Below, piece after piece: positions 33,826 to 42,158 of a stretch of DNA of 64,000 nucleotides (the first letter of the stretch is position 1; each line of letters begins with the position of its first letter). The position numbers and the translations under genes were made by a program. Location of the stretch: the NCBI GenBank assembly GCA_035942255.1, contig DASZDG010000103.1:1-64000 (forward strand). The letters are read 5' to 3'. The notes below the pieces were generated by a model. That model did no database searches. It was not told the DNA's origin and was given only the letters and a program-made list of their open reading frames with translations. Source of the stretch: JALZEG01 sp035942255 (GTDB lineage: Bacteria > Actinomycetota > CADDZG01 > WHSQ01).

Positions 33826-34638
33826 ATGGACGCGATGATCGGATCGAGAAGCTCGCGGGCGGCCGTGTCGGCCTTGTTCGCCGCGATCCTGGTCCTAGCC
33901 GTGGCCCCCGCCGCGTCCGCGCACGCTGCGTACAAGGACTCGACGCCCGCCGACGGCGCCACGGTGTCCAGCCCTCCGTCCACGATCAACGCCGAGTTCA
34001 CCGAGCCGATCACGAACAGCTCGTACCTCGAGGTCTACGACCCCTGCGGGCAGCGGGTCGACGACGGCAACTCGCAGATCAGCGGCTACGAGATGTCGAT
34101 CTCGATGTCGGCCGACAAGGCCGGCGAGTACGTCGTCGAGTTCGCCGCGCAGTCCGTCGACACCCACGTCACGTACGGCAGCTTCTCGTTCACGTCGTCG
34201 GGCGGGTCGGCGTGCGCGGGGAGCGAGCCCGAGCAGCCCACCGGCGGCGGAGGAGGCTCGACGGACGGCGGCGGGGGCTCGTCCGGCGGCGGAGGCGGCT
34301 CGTCTTCGGACGGCGGCTCCGGCCCGGCCTCGGCGTCCGGAGGCGGGAACGGCGGGATGTCGGGAGGCGGCGGAGCGGCCGCATCCGGCCGTCACGCGAA
34401 GCACCGGGACCGCGGCGGCAAGAAGGCGGCGGACCGGCCGGGCCGCGACGCGAAGGACCCGGCGGCGCGCGACGAGCCGGTGGAGTTCGAGCCCACCCGT
34501 GGCACCGCCCCCGAGCCGGCACCGGCCGCGTGGGATCTCCCGCTCGGGGCGGTCCTGATGGCGCTCGTCCTTTGCGTGATGATCGGCGCGGCCGGAGGAA
34601 GGGTCTACGCGGGCATCGTCGCCCCACCGCGGCGGTGA
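33826..34638 (+). CDS. CopC-domain protein with long Gly/Ser linker
   Basis: A second CopC protein, 270 residues. The signal peptide ends VAPAASA, leaving mature HAAYKDSTPADGATVSSPPS with the N-terminal His ligand; the CopC fold runs to about residue 125. A highly repetitive Gly/Ser linker of about 60 residues follows, then a basic/acidic segment (about 190-230), and a C-terminal membrane helix (GAVLMALVLCVMIGAAGG). It differs from the first CopC in the long linker. An in-frame ATG lies at 33835. It overlaps the next gene by GTGA. Confidence 0.8.
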   Translation: MDAMIGSRSSRAAVSALFAAILVLAVAPAASAHAAYKDSTPADGATVSSPPSTINAEFTEPITNSSYLEVYDPCGQRVDDGNSQISGYEMSISMSADKAGEYVVEFAAQSVDTHVTYGSFSFTSSGGSACAGSEPEQPTGGGGGSTDGGGGSSGGGGGSSSDGGSGPASASGGGNGGMSGGGGAAASGRHAKHRDRGGKKAADRPGRDAKDPAARDEPVEFEPTRGTAPEPAPAAWDLPLGAVLMALVLCVMIGAAGGRVYAGIVAPPRR

Positions 34639-35260
34639 GCTCCGCCCCTTCCGAGACCGAGCGTGTCAGGACGATCTGGGATCGCCTCTCGTCCAGCTTC
34701 GACCGGCGCGTCGGCTTCTTCGAGCGCGTGCTGTTCGAAGGGGGCCGCGAGTGGGTCTGCTCGCGGGCGCGCGGCGACACGCTGGAGATCGCCGTCGGCA
34801 CCGGGCGCAACCTCGCGTTCTACTCGCCCGACGTGAGGCTGACCGGAATCGAGCTCAGCCCCGCGATGCTCGACGTCGCGCGGGAACGCGCGGCGCGACT
34901 GCGGATGGAGCCCGACCTCCGCGTCGGCGACGCGCAGGCGCTCGAGTTCCCGGACGAGAGCTTCGACACCGTCACGTGCACGATCTCGCTGTGCAGCATC
35001 CCGGACGATCGTGCGGCGGTGCGCGAGGTACGGCGCGTGCTGCGCCCCGGCGGGCGCTTCGTGATGATGGAGCACGTCCGCAGCCCGGTGCTGCCGGTGT
35101 ACGCGGTGCAGCGTGCGATCGAACGCTGACGGTCAGGTTCGAGGGCGACCACATGACCCGCGAGCCGCTCGACCACCTGGGGGCGGAGGGGTTCGAGATC
35201 GAGGCCGTCGAGCGCCTCAAGTGGGGGATCGTCGAGCGCATCGCGGCCCGCAAGCCGTAG
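34635..35260 (+). pseudogene. Class I SAM methyltransferase, interrupted by a frameshift
   Basis: A UbiE/Methyltransf_11-type protein. Motif I is LEIAVGTGRNLAFYSP near residue 48, with VRLTGIELSPAMLDVARERA and LRPGGRFVMMEHVRSP following. The first frame stops at 35129 after QRAIER, but the normal C-terminus (LTVRFEGDHMTREPLDHL, then KWGIVERIAARKP) continues in the next frame to 35260. Adding one base near 35121 (GAAC to GAACC) would restore IEPLTVRF and a 208-residue protein. This is either a sequencing/assembly error or a recent inactivation; codon use stays normal throughout. GTG start overlaps the CopC stop. Confidence 0.8.
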
Positions 35261-35275
35261 CTCCCGTTCTCTCTA

Positions 35276-35297
35276 GCGGGATCGCAAGCGATCCCGC
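35276..35297 (+). terminator. Hairpin after the methyltransferase
   Basis: GCGGGATCGC (35276-35285) and GCGATCCCGC (35288-35297) are perfect complements. No T-run follows. Two smaller dyads (CCTGAG/CTCAGG at 35304-35325 and GTCGCC/GGCGAC at 35329-35343) come directly after it, so the region before recA is strongly structured. Confidence 0.55.
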
Positions 35298-35356
35298 CCT
35301 ATGCCTGAGCGGCTCTCCCCTCAGGTTCGTCGCCTTCGGCGACGGTGGACCCGGTA

Positions 35357-35390
35357 GAATCACACCCGGGTAACTACGCCGGGGTGATTC
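35357..35390 (+). promoter_or_regulatory. Bulged stem-loop upstream of recA
   Basis: GAATCAC + CCCGG pairs with CCGGG + GTGATTC (12 bp with a single bulged A). A TAGAAT hexamer (35355-35360) overlaps its left arm, so it may be a basal promoter with an operator, or a termination hairpin protecting recA from read-through. Sequence alone does not decide. Confidence 0.4.
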
Positions 35391-35407
35391 GCCGCAAATC
35401 CCGGCAC

Positions 35408-35423
35408 CCGAACGTGTGTTCGG
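35408..35423 (+). promoter_or_regulatory. LexA box of recA
   Basis: CCGAACGTGTGTTCGG contains the perfect dyad CGAAC-N4-GTTCG, the LexA operator form of Actinomycetota. It ends 7 nt before the PafBC-type promoter and 81 nt before the recA start. Confidence 0.9.
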
Positions 35424-35429
35424 CTATTT

Positions 35430-35452
35430 TTGTCGTACCCCATCTCTAGGTT
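35430..35452 (+). promoter_or_regulatory. PafBC-type (RecA-NDp) promoter of recA
   Basis: TTGTCG-TAC-N8-TAGGTT matches the spacing and both hexamers of the mycobacterial LexA-independent DNA-damage promoter TTGTCR-GTG-N8-TAnnnT; only the GTG triplet differs (TAC). A closely similar element (TGTCGTACCCC...CTAG) precedes the LysM gene beside lexA, which strengthens the call. The PafBC activator is not encoded in this window. Confidence 0.75.
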
Positions 35453-35503
35453 CTGCCTCCGCAGGGCCCCGAGGCGGGCCCCACGGCATAAGGAGGCACT
35501 CGG

Positions 35504-36595
35504 GTGGCAGGAATCAGGGAATCGAGAGCGGCCGTCACCGACACCAGCCGCGACGTGAAGGGGCGTGACACCGCCCTCGACATGGCGCTCGCCCAGATCG
35601 AGAAGCAGCACGGCAAGGGCTCGATCATGCGGCTCGGCGACGCCGGCCCGGGCACGGGCATCGAGGCGGTCCCGACGGGTTCGCTCGCGCTCGACCTCGC
35701 GCTCGGCATCGGCGGCCTGCCGCGCGGCCGGATCGTCGAGATCTACGGCCCCGAGGGCTCCGGCAAGACGACGGTCAGCTTGCACGTGATCGCCGAGGCG
35801 CAGAAGTCCGGGGGCCTCGTCGCGTTCATCGACGCGGAGCACGCTCTCGACCCGACGTACGCGAAGGCGCTCGGCGTCGACATCGACAACCTGCTCTGCT
35901 CCCAGCCCGACACCGGCGAGCAGGCTCTCGAGATCGCCGACACGCTCGTGCGATCGGGCGCGATGGACGTCATCGTCGTCGACTCGGTCGCCGCGCTCGT
36001 GCCGCGCGCCGAGATCGAAGGCGAGATGGGCGACAGCCACGTCGGCCTCCAGGCGCGGCTGATGTCGCAGGCGCTCCGCAAGCTCGCGGGAAGCGTCAAC
36101 CGATCGAAGACGATCCTGATCTTCATCAACCAGATCAGGGAGAAGATCGGCGTGATGTTCGGCTCCAACGAGACCACTCCCGGGGGCCGCGCGCTGAAGT
36201 TCTACTCGTCGGTGCGGATGGACGTACGCCGGATCGACTCGCTGAAGGACGGCGCGGAGGTCGTCGGCTCGAGGGTGCGCGTGAAGGTCGTCAAGAACAA
36301 GGTGAGCGCGCCGTTCAAGAAGGCCGAGTTCGACATCCAGTACGGGTTCGGGATCTCGAAGGAGGGCAGCCTCCTCGACGTGGCGATCGACCACGGCATC
36401 GTGCGGAAGTCCGGGGCCTGGTTCATCTACGGCGACGACCAGCTGGGTCAGGGACGCGAGAACGCCAAGTCGTTCCTCGCCGGGAACCCCGACATCGCGA
36501 CCGAGATCGAGCTCAAGATCAAGGACAAGCTGGGGCTGCTCGGCACCGACGGCGACGAGGACGAGCCGATCACCGTTCCCGAGGTCGCTACCTAG
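35504..36595 (+). CDS. recA: Recombinase RecA
   Basis: DNA strand-exchange ATPase and co-protease that triggers LexA self-cleavage. Walker A is GPEGSGKTT near residue 83; VAFIDAEHALDPTYA, the Walker B strand VIVVDSVAALVPRAEIEGE, loop L2 around FGSNETTPGGRALKFY, and a C-terminal domain with an acidic tail are all present. The 363 residues form an uninterrupted protein, with no intein. GTG start behind AAGGAGG. It is under LexA and probably PafBC control, and recX follows after 3 nt. Confidence 0.98.
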   Translation: MAGIRESRAAVTDTSRDVKGRDTALDMALAQIEKQHGKGSIMRLGDAGPGTGIEAVPTGSLALDLALGIGGLPRGRIVEIYGPEGSGKTTVSLHVIAEAQKSGGLVAFIDAEHALDPTYAKALGVDIDNLLCSQPDTGEQALEIADTLVRSGAMDVIVVDSVAALVPRAEIEGEMGDSHVGLQARLMSQALRKLAGSVNRSKTILIFINQIREKIGVMFGSNETTPGGRALKFYSSVRMDVRRIDSLKDGAEVVGSRVRVKVVKNKVSAPFKKAEFDIQYGFGISKEGSLLDVAIDHGIVRKSGAWFIYGDDQLGQGRENAKSFLAGNPDIATEIELKIKDKLGLLGTDGDEDEPITVPEVAT

Positions 36596-36598
36596 CCG

Positions 36599-37144
36599 AT
36601 GGGCTCGCTACAGGAGGCTCTGCCGGGGATCGGCGCGGGCGCAGCGCCCGATGCCGCCCCGGCTGGCCTCCTGGACGGCGCCCGGCGCGAGGCGATGGCG
36701 CGGGCCGGGCGCCTGCTCGCCGCCCGGGCCCACACCGAGAAGGAGTTGAGCGACCGGCTGGCGGAGGCAGGTTTCGAGCCCGCGGTTGTCGGCGCCGCGC
36801 TGGACCGGCTGAGGGCGCTGGGGCTCGTCGACGACCACGACTTCGCGGTCCAGTGGGTGCAGGCCCGGTCGGCGCGCAAGAAGCTGTCGCGCCGCGCTCT
36901 GATCCACGAGCTGCGCGGCAAGGGGGTGCCGGCCGACGTCGCCGAGGCGGCGCTCGCAGAGGGGGCCGTGGACGAGGAGGCCCAGGCCGTCGAGCTCGCC
37001 GCCCGCTACGTCCGGCGTGTCGCGGCGAAGCCGCTACCCGAGCAGCTCACGAGGATCCAGCAGATGCTCGTCCGCCGCGGCTATGCGTACGACGTAGCGG
37101 GGGCCGCGGCCCGCAAGGTCCTCCCGCCCGAGGGCTGGGACTGA
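36599..37144 (+). CDS. recX: Regulatory protein RecX
   Basis: Inhibitor of RecA filament growth. A 181-residue protein with three-helix RecX repeats: LAARAHTEKELSDRLAEAGF, ALGLVDDHDFAVQWVQ and SRRALIHELRGKGVPADV. A Gly/Ala-rich N-terminal stretch of 25 residues precedes the conserved part. It is encoded 3 nt after recA and shares its DNA-damage-inducible transcript. Confidence 0.9.
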   Translation: MGSLQEALPGIGAGAAPDAAPAGLLDGARREAMARAGRLLAARAHTEKELSDRLAEAGFEPAVVGAALDRLRALGLVDDHDFAVQWVQARSARKKLSRRALIHELRGKGVPADVAEAALAEGAVDEEAQAVELAARYVRRVAAKPLPEQLTRIQQMLVRRGYAYDVAGAAARKVLPPEGWD

Positions 37145-37551
37145 CCTCCGTAGGCCGGGGCGGGCGATCGAGCCGCGGCGAGCAACTTCGTCCCTCTGCC
37201 CCCGCTCAGCGGGTTGGCGGGACAGATATCGGGTCACGCGCCGCCCGATGAGGCCTCGTCGACCTCCCAGAACATGGGTGAGTGACACCAACCGGCGGCC
37301 CGGCGTACCATAGGGGTGAACTATTCACAAAGCACACCCATAGGTACGAACGAACCCACGAGAGTTCCCTAACCATTCATGACGACTACCGAACGAGAGA
37401 CCAGACGCAGCGGCAGGGGCGGGGCCATGGCTCCTCCCGGTCGAATGCATTCTCGTATCCAATAGCCGCCTGAGGCTTTCGTAGTTCGCTCGTGCCGGGT
37501 GCCGCCCGGCTCTTCGCCGTGCCGGCGCCCTGGACGCGAAAGGAGCGAGGC
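37145..37551 (+). promoter_or_regulatory. Intergenic region and long leader before rny
   Basis: About 400 bp without a credible gene. GTGACA (37282-37287) and TACCAT (37306-37311), 18 nt apart, are the best promoter candidate, implying a leader of about 230 nt. The part from 37315 to 37400 is poorer in G+C than its surroundings. I see no known riboswitch or small RNA. The ribosome binding site AAAGGAGCG lies just before the rny ATG. Confidence 0.4.
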
Positions 37552-39084
37552 ATGGAGATCGTGATCGGTCTCTTCCTCGGCCTGCTTATCGGAGCCGGCG
37601 CTGGCTACGCATACCGCCAGTCGGTCGCGCAGAAGGAAGTCACCTCCGCCGAGGCGCGGGCCCGCACGGTTCTTGCGGACGCCGAGCGCGAGGCCGAGGC
37701 GGCAAAGCGTGAAGCTCTAGTAGAGGCCAAGGATGAGATCTTCCGCATGCGCACCGACGCCGAGCAAGAGGTCAAACGGCGGACGGCGGAGGTCGACCGC
37801 AAGGAAGACCGGCTCGCCCAGCGGGAGTCGAACCTGGACTCCCGGAGCGAGTCGCTCGACCGCAAGGAGCGGGCGATCGAGGCGAAGGAGAGCGAGCTGA
37901 AGGCGGCCCAGCAGGAGCTGGACCGCATCGCCGACCGGGCCCGGGTCGAGCTCGAGCGGGTCGCCGGGATGACGCAGGGCGACGCGAAGCAGGCCCTCAT
38001 CGAGCAGATCGAGGAGGAGGCCAAGCGCGAGGCGATGGTGATCGTCCGCGACGTCGAGGCGAAGGCCCGGGAAGAGGCCGACAAGCGCGCTCGCAAGATC
38101 ATCGCGATCTCGATGCAGCGGGTGGCGTCGGACCTCACGACGGAATCGACCGTCACGACCGTCACGCTCCCCAACGAGGACATGAAGGGCCGGATCATCG
38201 GCCGGGAGGGCCGCAACATCCGCGCGTTCGAGGCGGCGACCGGGACGAACCTGATCATCGACGACACGCCCGAGGCCGTCGTGCTCTCGTGCTTCGACCC
38301 GATCCGCCGGGAGATGGCGCGGCTCACGCTCGAGAAGCTCATCAGCGACGGACGCATCCAGCCGGCCCGCATCGAGGACATCCACGAGAAGTCCCGCGCC
38401 GAGGTCGAGCGCGAGATCCGCGAGGGCGGCGAGTGGGCAGTGCTCGAGACCGGCATCACCGACATGCACCCCGAGCTCGTGCGCGTCGTCGGACGGCTGA
38501 AGTTCCGGACCTCCTACGGGCAGAACGTGCTGAAGCACTCGGTCGAGGCGTCGCATATCGCCGGGATGATCGCGGCAGAGCTCGGCACCGACATCGCGCT
38601 GGCGAAGCGGTGCACGCTCCTCCACGACATCGGCAAGGCCGTCACCCACGAGGTCGAGGGCTCGCACGCCATCATCGGCGCAGAGATCGCACGCCGGCTC
38701 AAGGAGCCGCCTGCCGTATGCCACGCGATCGAGGCACACCACGGCGAGGTCGAGCAGCGCACGATCGAGGCCGTGATCACGCAGACCGCAGACGCCATCT
38801 CGGGCGCGCGCCCGGGGGCCCGGCGAGAGACGCTCGAGACCTACGTGAAGCGGCTCGAGCGGCTCGAGTCGATAGCGATGGAGTTCTCCGGCGTCGACAA
38901 GGTCTACGCGATGCAGGCGGGCCGGGAGGTGCGCGTCATGGTGAAGCCGAACGACGTCGACGACCTGCAGGCCGAGGTCGTCGCGCGCGACATCGCCAAG
39001 AAGATCGAGGAGGAGCTCCAGTACCCGGGGCAGATCCGCATCACGGTGATCCGGGAGACACGTTCGTCCGCGTACGCGAAGTAG
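37552..39084 (+). CDS. rny: Ribonuclease Y
   Basis: Membrane-anchored endoribonuclease that begins decay of many mRNAs. One N-terminal membrane helix (VIGLFLGLLIGAGAGYAY), a long coiled coil (about residues 25-185), a KH domain (GRIIGREGRNIRAFEAATG near 205), and the catalytic HD domain (TLLHDIGKAVTHEVEGSHA near 350). At 510 residues it is normal. RNase Y is absent from the well-studied Streptomyces and mycobacteria, so with RNase J this is a useful lineage marker. It lies between recX and miaB, the same neighbourhood as in Firmicutes. Confidence 0.96.
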   Translation: MEIVIGLFLGLLIGAGAGYAYRQSVAQKEVTSAEARARTVLADAEREAEAAKREALVEAKDEIFRMRTDAEQEVKRRTAEVDRKEDRLAQRESNLDSRSESLDRKERAIEAKESELKAAQQELDRIADRARVELERVAGMTQGDAKQALIEQIEEEAKREAMVIVRDVEAKAREEADKRARKIIAISMQRVASDLTTESTVTTVTLPNEDMKGRIIGREGRNIRAFEAATGTNLIIDDTPEAVVLSCFDPIRREMARLTLEKLISDGRIQPARIEDIHEKSRAEVEREIREGGEWAVLETGITDMHPELVRVVGRLKFRTSYGQNVLKHSVEASHIAGMIAAELGTDIALAKRCTLLHDIGKAVTHEVEGSHAIIGAEIARRLKEPPAVCHAIEAHHGEVEQRTIEAVITQTADAISGARPGARRETLETYVKRLERLESIAMEFSGVDKVYAMQAGREVRVMVKPNDVDDLQAEVVARDIAKKIEEELQYPGQIRITVIRETRSSAYAK

Positions 39085-39088
39085 GCAG

Positions 39089-39121
39089 GTAGCGGGGCGC
39101 CCCGAAAGGGGCGCCTGCTAC
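39089..39121 (+). terminator. GAAA-loop hairpin between rny and miaB
   Basis: GGCGCCCC (39096-39103), loop GAAA, GGGGCGCC (39108-39115), extended by GTAGC/GCTAC at the base. No T-run; it may be a weak terminator or an mRNA-stabilising stem. Confidence 0.5.
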
Positions 39122-39132
39122 GCTCGTTCGAC

Positions 39133-40533
39133 ATGAGCCAGGCCCCCAGCACCTACTACATCCGGACGTTCGGGTGCCAGATGAACGAGCACGACTCCGA
39201 GCGGATGGCGGGCCTCCTCGAGGCCGAGGGCTACCGCGCGGTCGACGGGCCGGAGGAGGCCGGTGTCGTCGTGTTCAACACGTGCTGCATCCGGGAGAAC
39301 GCCGACACGCGCCTGTACGGGAACCTCGGCCACATGAAGGCGCTGAAGGACCGCCGACCGGGGCTCCGGATCGTCGTCGGCGGGTGCCTCGCCCAGAAGG
39401 ACCGCAAGACGATCCAGGAGCGCGCGCCGTATGTCGACGTCGTGCTGGGCACGCACAACCTCGCTAGCCTGCCGAGGCTGCTGGCGGAGTCGGCCGAGGC
39501 CCCCGCGTTCGAGATCCTCGAGCAGACCGAGACGTTCCCGTCCGCGCTCCCGGCGCGGCGGCTGTCGCCGTGGCACGCGTGGGTGTCGATCTCGATCGGC
39601 TGCAACAACTCCTGCACGTTCTGCATCGTGCCCGCGGTGCGGGGGGCCGAGATCTCGCGCCGCATGGGCGACATCGTCGCCGAGGTCGAGGGCCTCGTCG
39701 CGGACGGCGTCGTCGAGGTCACGCTGCTCGGGCAGAACGTCAACTCGTACGGGCGCGACCTCGACGGGACGCCGCTGTTCTCCAAGCTCCTGTACGCGCT
39801 CGACGACATCGACGGGCTGCAGCGCGTGCGGTTCACGAGCCCGCACCCGAAGGACTTCCGCGCCGACACCGTCGAGGCGATGGCGGAGTGCAGGACGGTG
39901 TGCGAGCACATCCACCTCCCGCTCCAGTCCGGCTCCGACCGCGTGCTGAAGTCGATGAAGCGCGCGTACACGCGCCGCCGCTATCTCGAGAAGGTCGAGA
40001 TGGTGCGCGCCGCGATCCCCGGCGTCGCGATCACGACCGACATCATCGTCGGCTTCCCCGGCGAGACCGAAGCCGACTTCCGCGAGACGCTCGAGGTCGT
40101 CCAGGCGTCGCAGTACGACAGCGCGTTCACGTTCCAGTACTCGCCGCGCCCGATGACCGAGGCCGCCGGGTTCCCGGACCAGCTCCCCAAAGAGGTGGTG
40201 CAGGAGCGCTACGACCGGCTCGTCGAGCTCCAGGACCGCATCTCGTTCGAGCGGAACCGCGCCCAGGTCGGGAAAGTGGAGGAGGTCCTGGTCGAAGGTC
40301 CCTCCAAGAAGGACCCGGACAAGCTCACCGGCCGAACGCGCACGAACAAGCTGGTCCACTTCCCGTCGGACGGAGCGGACGAGGGCACCTTCCGGACGGT
40401 CCGCATAGCGGCCGCGCACCCGCACTTCCTGGGAGGCGACCTCGTCGGCGACGCGGGGGCCGCGCCGCGGCGCAAGGCCGGGCTCGCGCTGCCGCTCCTG
40501 TCGTCGCCGCAAGGATGCGCTAGCTGCAACTAG
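39133..40533 (+). CDS. miaB: tRNA-2-methylthio-N6-dimethylallyladenosine synthase
   Basis: Radical-SAM methylthiotransferase modifying i6A37 of tRNAs reading UNN codons. TFGCQMNEHDSERM near residue 13, NTCCIREN near 50 and GGCLAQKD near 82 bind the auxiliary cluster; the radical-SAM motif is CNNSCTFCIVPAVRG near 157; the TRAM domain closes the protein, which ends in a short Cys-containing tail. It acts on the product of MiaA, encoded two genes downstream. 466 residues. Confidence 0.96.
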   Translation: MSQAPSTYYIRTFGCQMNEHDSERMAGLLEAEGYRAVDGPEEAGVVVFNTCCIRENADTRLYGNLGHMKALKDRRPGLRIVVGGCLAQKDRKTIQERAPYVDVVLGTHNLASLPRLLAESAEAPAFEILEQTETFPSALPARRLSPWHAWVSISIGCNNSCTFCIVPAVRGAEISRRMGDIVAEVEGLVADGVVEVTLLGQNVNSYGRDLDGTPLFSKLLYALDDIDGLQRVRFTSPHPKDFRADTVEAMAECRTVCEHIHLPLQSGSDRVLKSMKRAYTRRRYLEKVEMVRAAIPGVAITTDIIVGFPGETEADFRETLEVVQASQYDSAFTFQYSPRPMTEAAGFPDQLPKEVVQERYDRLVELQDRISFERNRAQVGKVEEVLVEGPSKKDPDKLTGRTRTNKLVHFPSDGADEGTFRTVRIAAAHPHFLGGDLVGDAGAAPRRKAGLALPLLSSPQGCASCN

Positions 40534-41231
40534 CCGCCGGCGCCGTCGTCCCTCACGCGCCGTTGCTGCTGCCGGAGGTCGCGGGGCGAGACGTCGCTCC
40601 GGCCGTGACGTCTGCCGCGCGCGAGCTACGCCTGGGTGAGGCGGACGCGGTCGTTCTCGCCTCGCCGCACGGCGCCTCCACCGGGGTCTACGCGAAGCCT
40701 GCCGGGAGCCTGGACGCGTTCGGCCCCCGCGGCATCGCCGCCGCCGCTCCTACGGACGAGGAGCTCCTCCGTACCCTGGCGGACGCGTGGGGGCCCCCGG
40801 TCCTCGACGCGCCCGCCGACCACGGGATCGTGGTGCCGCTGCGCCTGCTCGGCGGCGTGACGGCCCCGGTGATCGCGGTGACGTTCGCCGAGGCGACGGA
40901 CGGGCTCGTGGAAGGTGCCGCGCTCGCGGCCGCGCTCGCTGACCTCGACGCGACGGTCGCGTTCGTCGCGAGCGCGCACACGTCCGCCGGGCTGACCGAA
41001 CACGCGCCACTCCCTTCGCTCCCCGGCGCCGTCGCGGCGGAGCGCGCCGCCCTCGACGCGCTCATGACCGATCCGCGCCTTCTGCCCGATCGTCTCCCCG
41101 CGCTGGCGGCGGCCGGCTCCTGCGCGTCCGGCCCCCTCGCGGCCCTCGCCTTCGTCCTCGGTGAGCGCCCCTGCGAGCTCCGCGCATACGAGCACCCGTT
41201 CGGCGTGGGCTACGCGGTCGCCGTGTCGTGA
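40524..41231 (+). CDS. Class III extradiol dioxygenase-like (LigB/MEMO superfamily) protein
   Basis: A LigB-fold protein of the kind commonly found between miaB and miaA in Actinomycetota; its activity is unknown. The first canonical start in frame is TTG 40563, but that would remove the conserved VVPHAPLLLPEV whose His is a metal ligand in this superfamily. The frame is open only back to 40524, directly after an in-frame TAG, and the codon there is CTG, with AAGGA 8 nt before it. I therefore call CTG 40524 as start (235 residues, 10-nt overlap with miaB). Later features are VLASPHGAS and VAFVASAHTSAGL. Confidence 0.75.
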   Translation: MQLAAGAVVPHAPLLLPEVAGRDVAPAVTSAARELRLGEADAVVLASPHGASTGVYAKPAGSLDAFGPRGIAAAAPTDEELLRTLADAWGPPVLDAPADHGIVVPLRLLGGVTAPVIAVTFAEATDGLVEGAALAAALADLDATVAFVASAHTSAGLTEHAPLPSLPGAVAAERAALDALMTDPRLLPDRLPALAAAGSCASGPLAALAFVLGERPCELRAYEHPFGVGYAVAVS

Positions 41232-42133
41232 CGAAGGTCGCGGCCATCGTCGGGCCGACCGCGGTCGGCAAGACCGCGATCTCGCTCGAGGTCGCCGAGG
41301 CCCTCGGCGCCGAGATCGTCTCGGTGGACAGCATGCAGATCTACCGCGGCATGGACGTAGGCACGGCGAAGCCGTCGCGACCCGCCATGGAGCGCGTGCA
41401 CCACCACCTGATCGATCTCCGCGACCCGGGCCACGAGCTGACCGTGGCCGAGTTCCAGGAGCTCGGGCGCGCGGCCATCGACGACGTAGCGGGCCGCGGC
41501 GCGCTCCCGCTGCTCGTAGGAGGCAGCGGGCTCTACTTCCGCGCGCTGGTCGACGACCTCGAGTTCCCCCCGCGCTCCGAGCCCGTGCGGCGCGGGCTCG
41601 AGGCCGAGGCTGAGGAGCTGGGGGCCGCGGCGCTGTACGACCGCCTGCGGGATGCCGACCCGGTCGCCGCGGCGCGCATCGAGCCGGGCAACGTCCGGCG
41701 GATCGTGCGCGCGCTCGAGGTCATCGAGCTCACCGGCGCGCGCTTCTCCGACAACGTCACGTGGGAGCGGTACGAGAGCAGGTACGAGCTCGCGGTGGCG
41801 GGGCTCGAGCGCGACCGGACCGATCTCCAACAACGTATCGATGCGCGCGTCGCCGCGATGCTCGCGGAAGGGCTCCTCGAAGAGGCCGAGCGCCTGCGCG
41901 CTGCGCGGCCCGGCAGGACGGCCGCGCAGGCCCTCGGCTACCGGCAGCTCCTCGAAGGTGAGGCCGACCCGCAGACCGCGATCGCGATCGCGACCGCGAC
42001 GCGGCGGTTCGCGCGCCGCCAGCTGGCGTGGTTCAAGGCCGATCCGCGCGTGCGCTGGTTCGACGCCGCTGCCCCCGACCTCGGCCCGCGTCTCGTCGCG
42101 TTCTTTCGCAGCGCACTGGCCTTACCCTTGTGA
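41228..42133 (+). CDS. miaA: tRNA dimethylallyltransferase
   Basis: Prenylates A37 of tRNAs reading codons beginning with U, using DMAPP from the MEP pathway. P-loop IVGPTAVGKTAISLEVA near residue 7, DSMQIYRGMDVGTAKPS near 34, and the conserved ALGYRQL near 238 are present. The 301 residues are complete. GTG 41228 overlaps the LigB-like stop. miaB, whose product acts next on the same base, lies upstream. Confidence 0.95.
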   Translation: MTKVAAIVGPTAVGKTAISLEVAEALGAEIVSVDSMQIYRGMDVGTAKPSRPAMERVHHHLIDLRDPGHELTVAEFQELGRAAIDDVAGRGALPLLVGGSGLYFRALVDDLEFPPRSEPVRRGLEAEAEELGAAALYDRLRDADPVAAARIEPGNVRRIVRALEVIELTGARFSDNVTWERYESRYELAVAGLERDRTDLQQRIDARVAAMLAEGLLEEAERLRAARPGRTAAQALGYRQLLEGEADPQTAIAIATATRRFARRQLAWFKADPRVRWFDAAAPDLGPRLVAFFRSALALPL

Positions 42134-42158
42134 CCATGCGATCCCGGAAGGTGGCCAC

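Noticed and set aside
37379..37465. Small reading frames in the rny leader
   Set aside because: No ribosome binding site, no codon bias, no recognisable motif.
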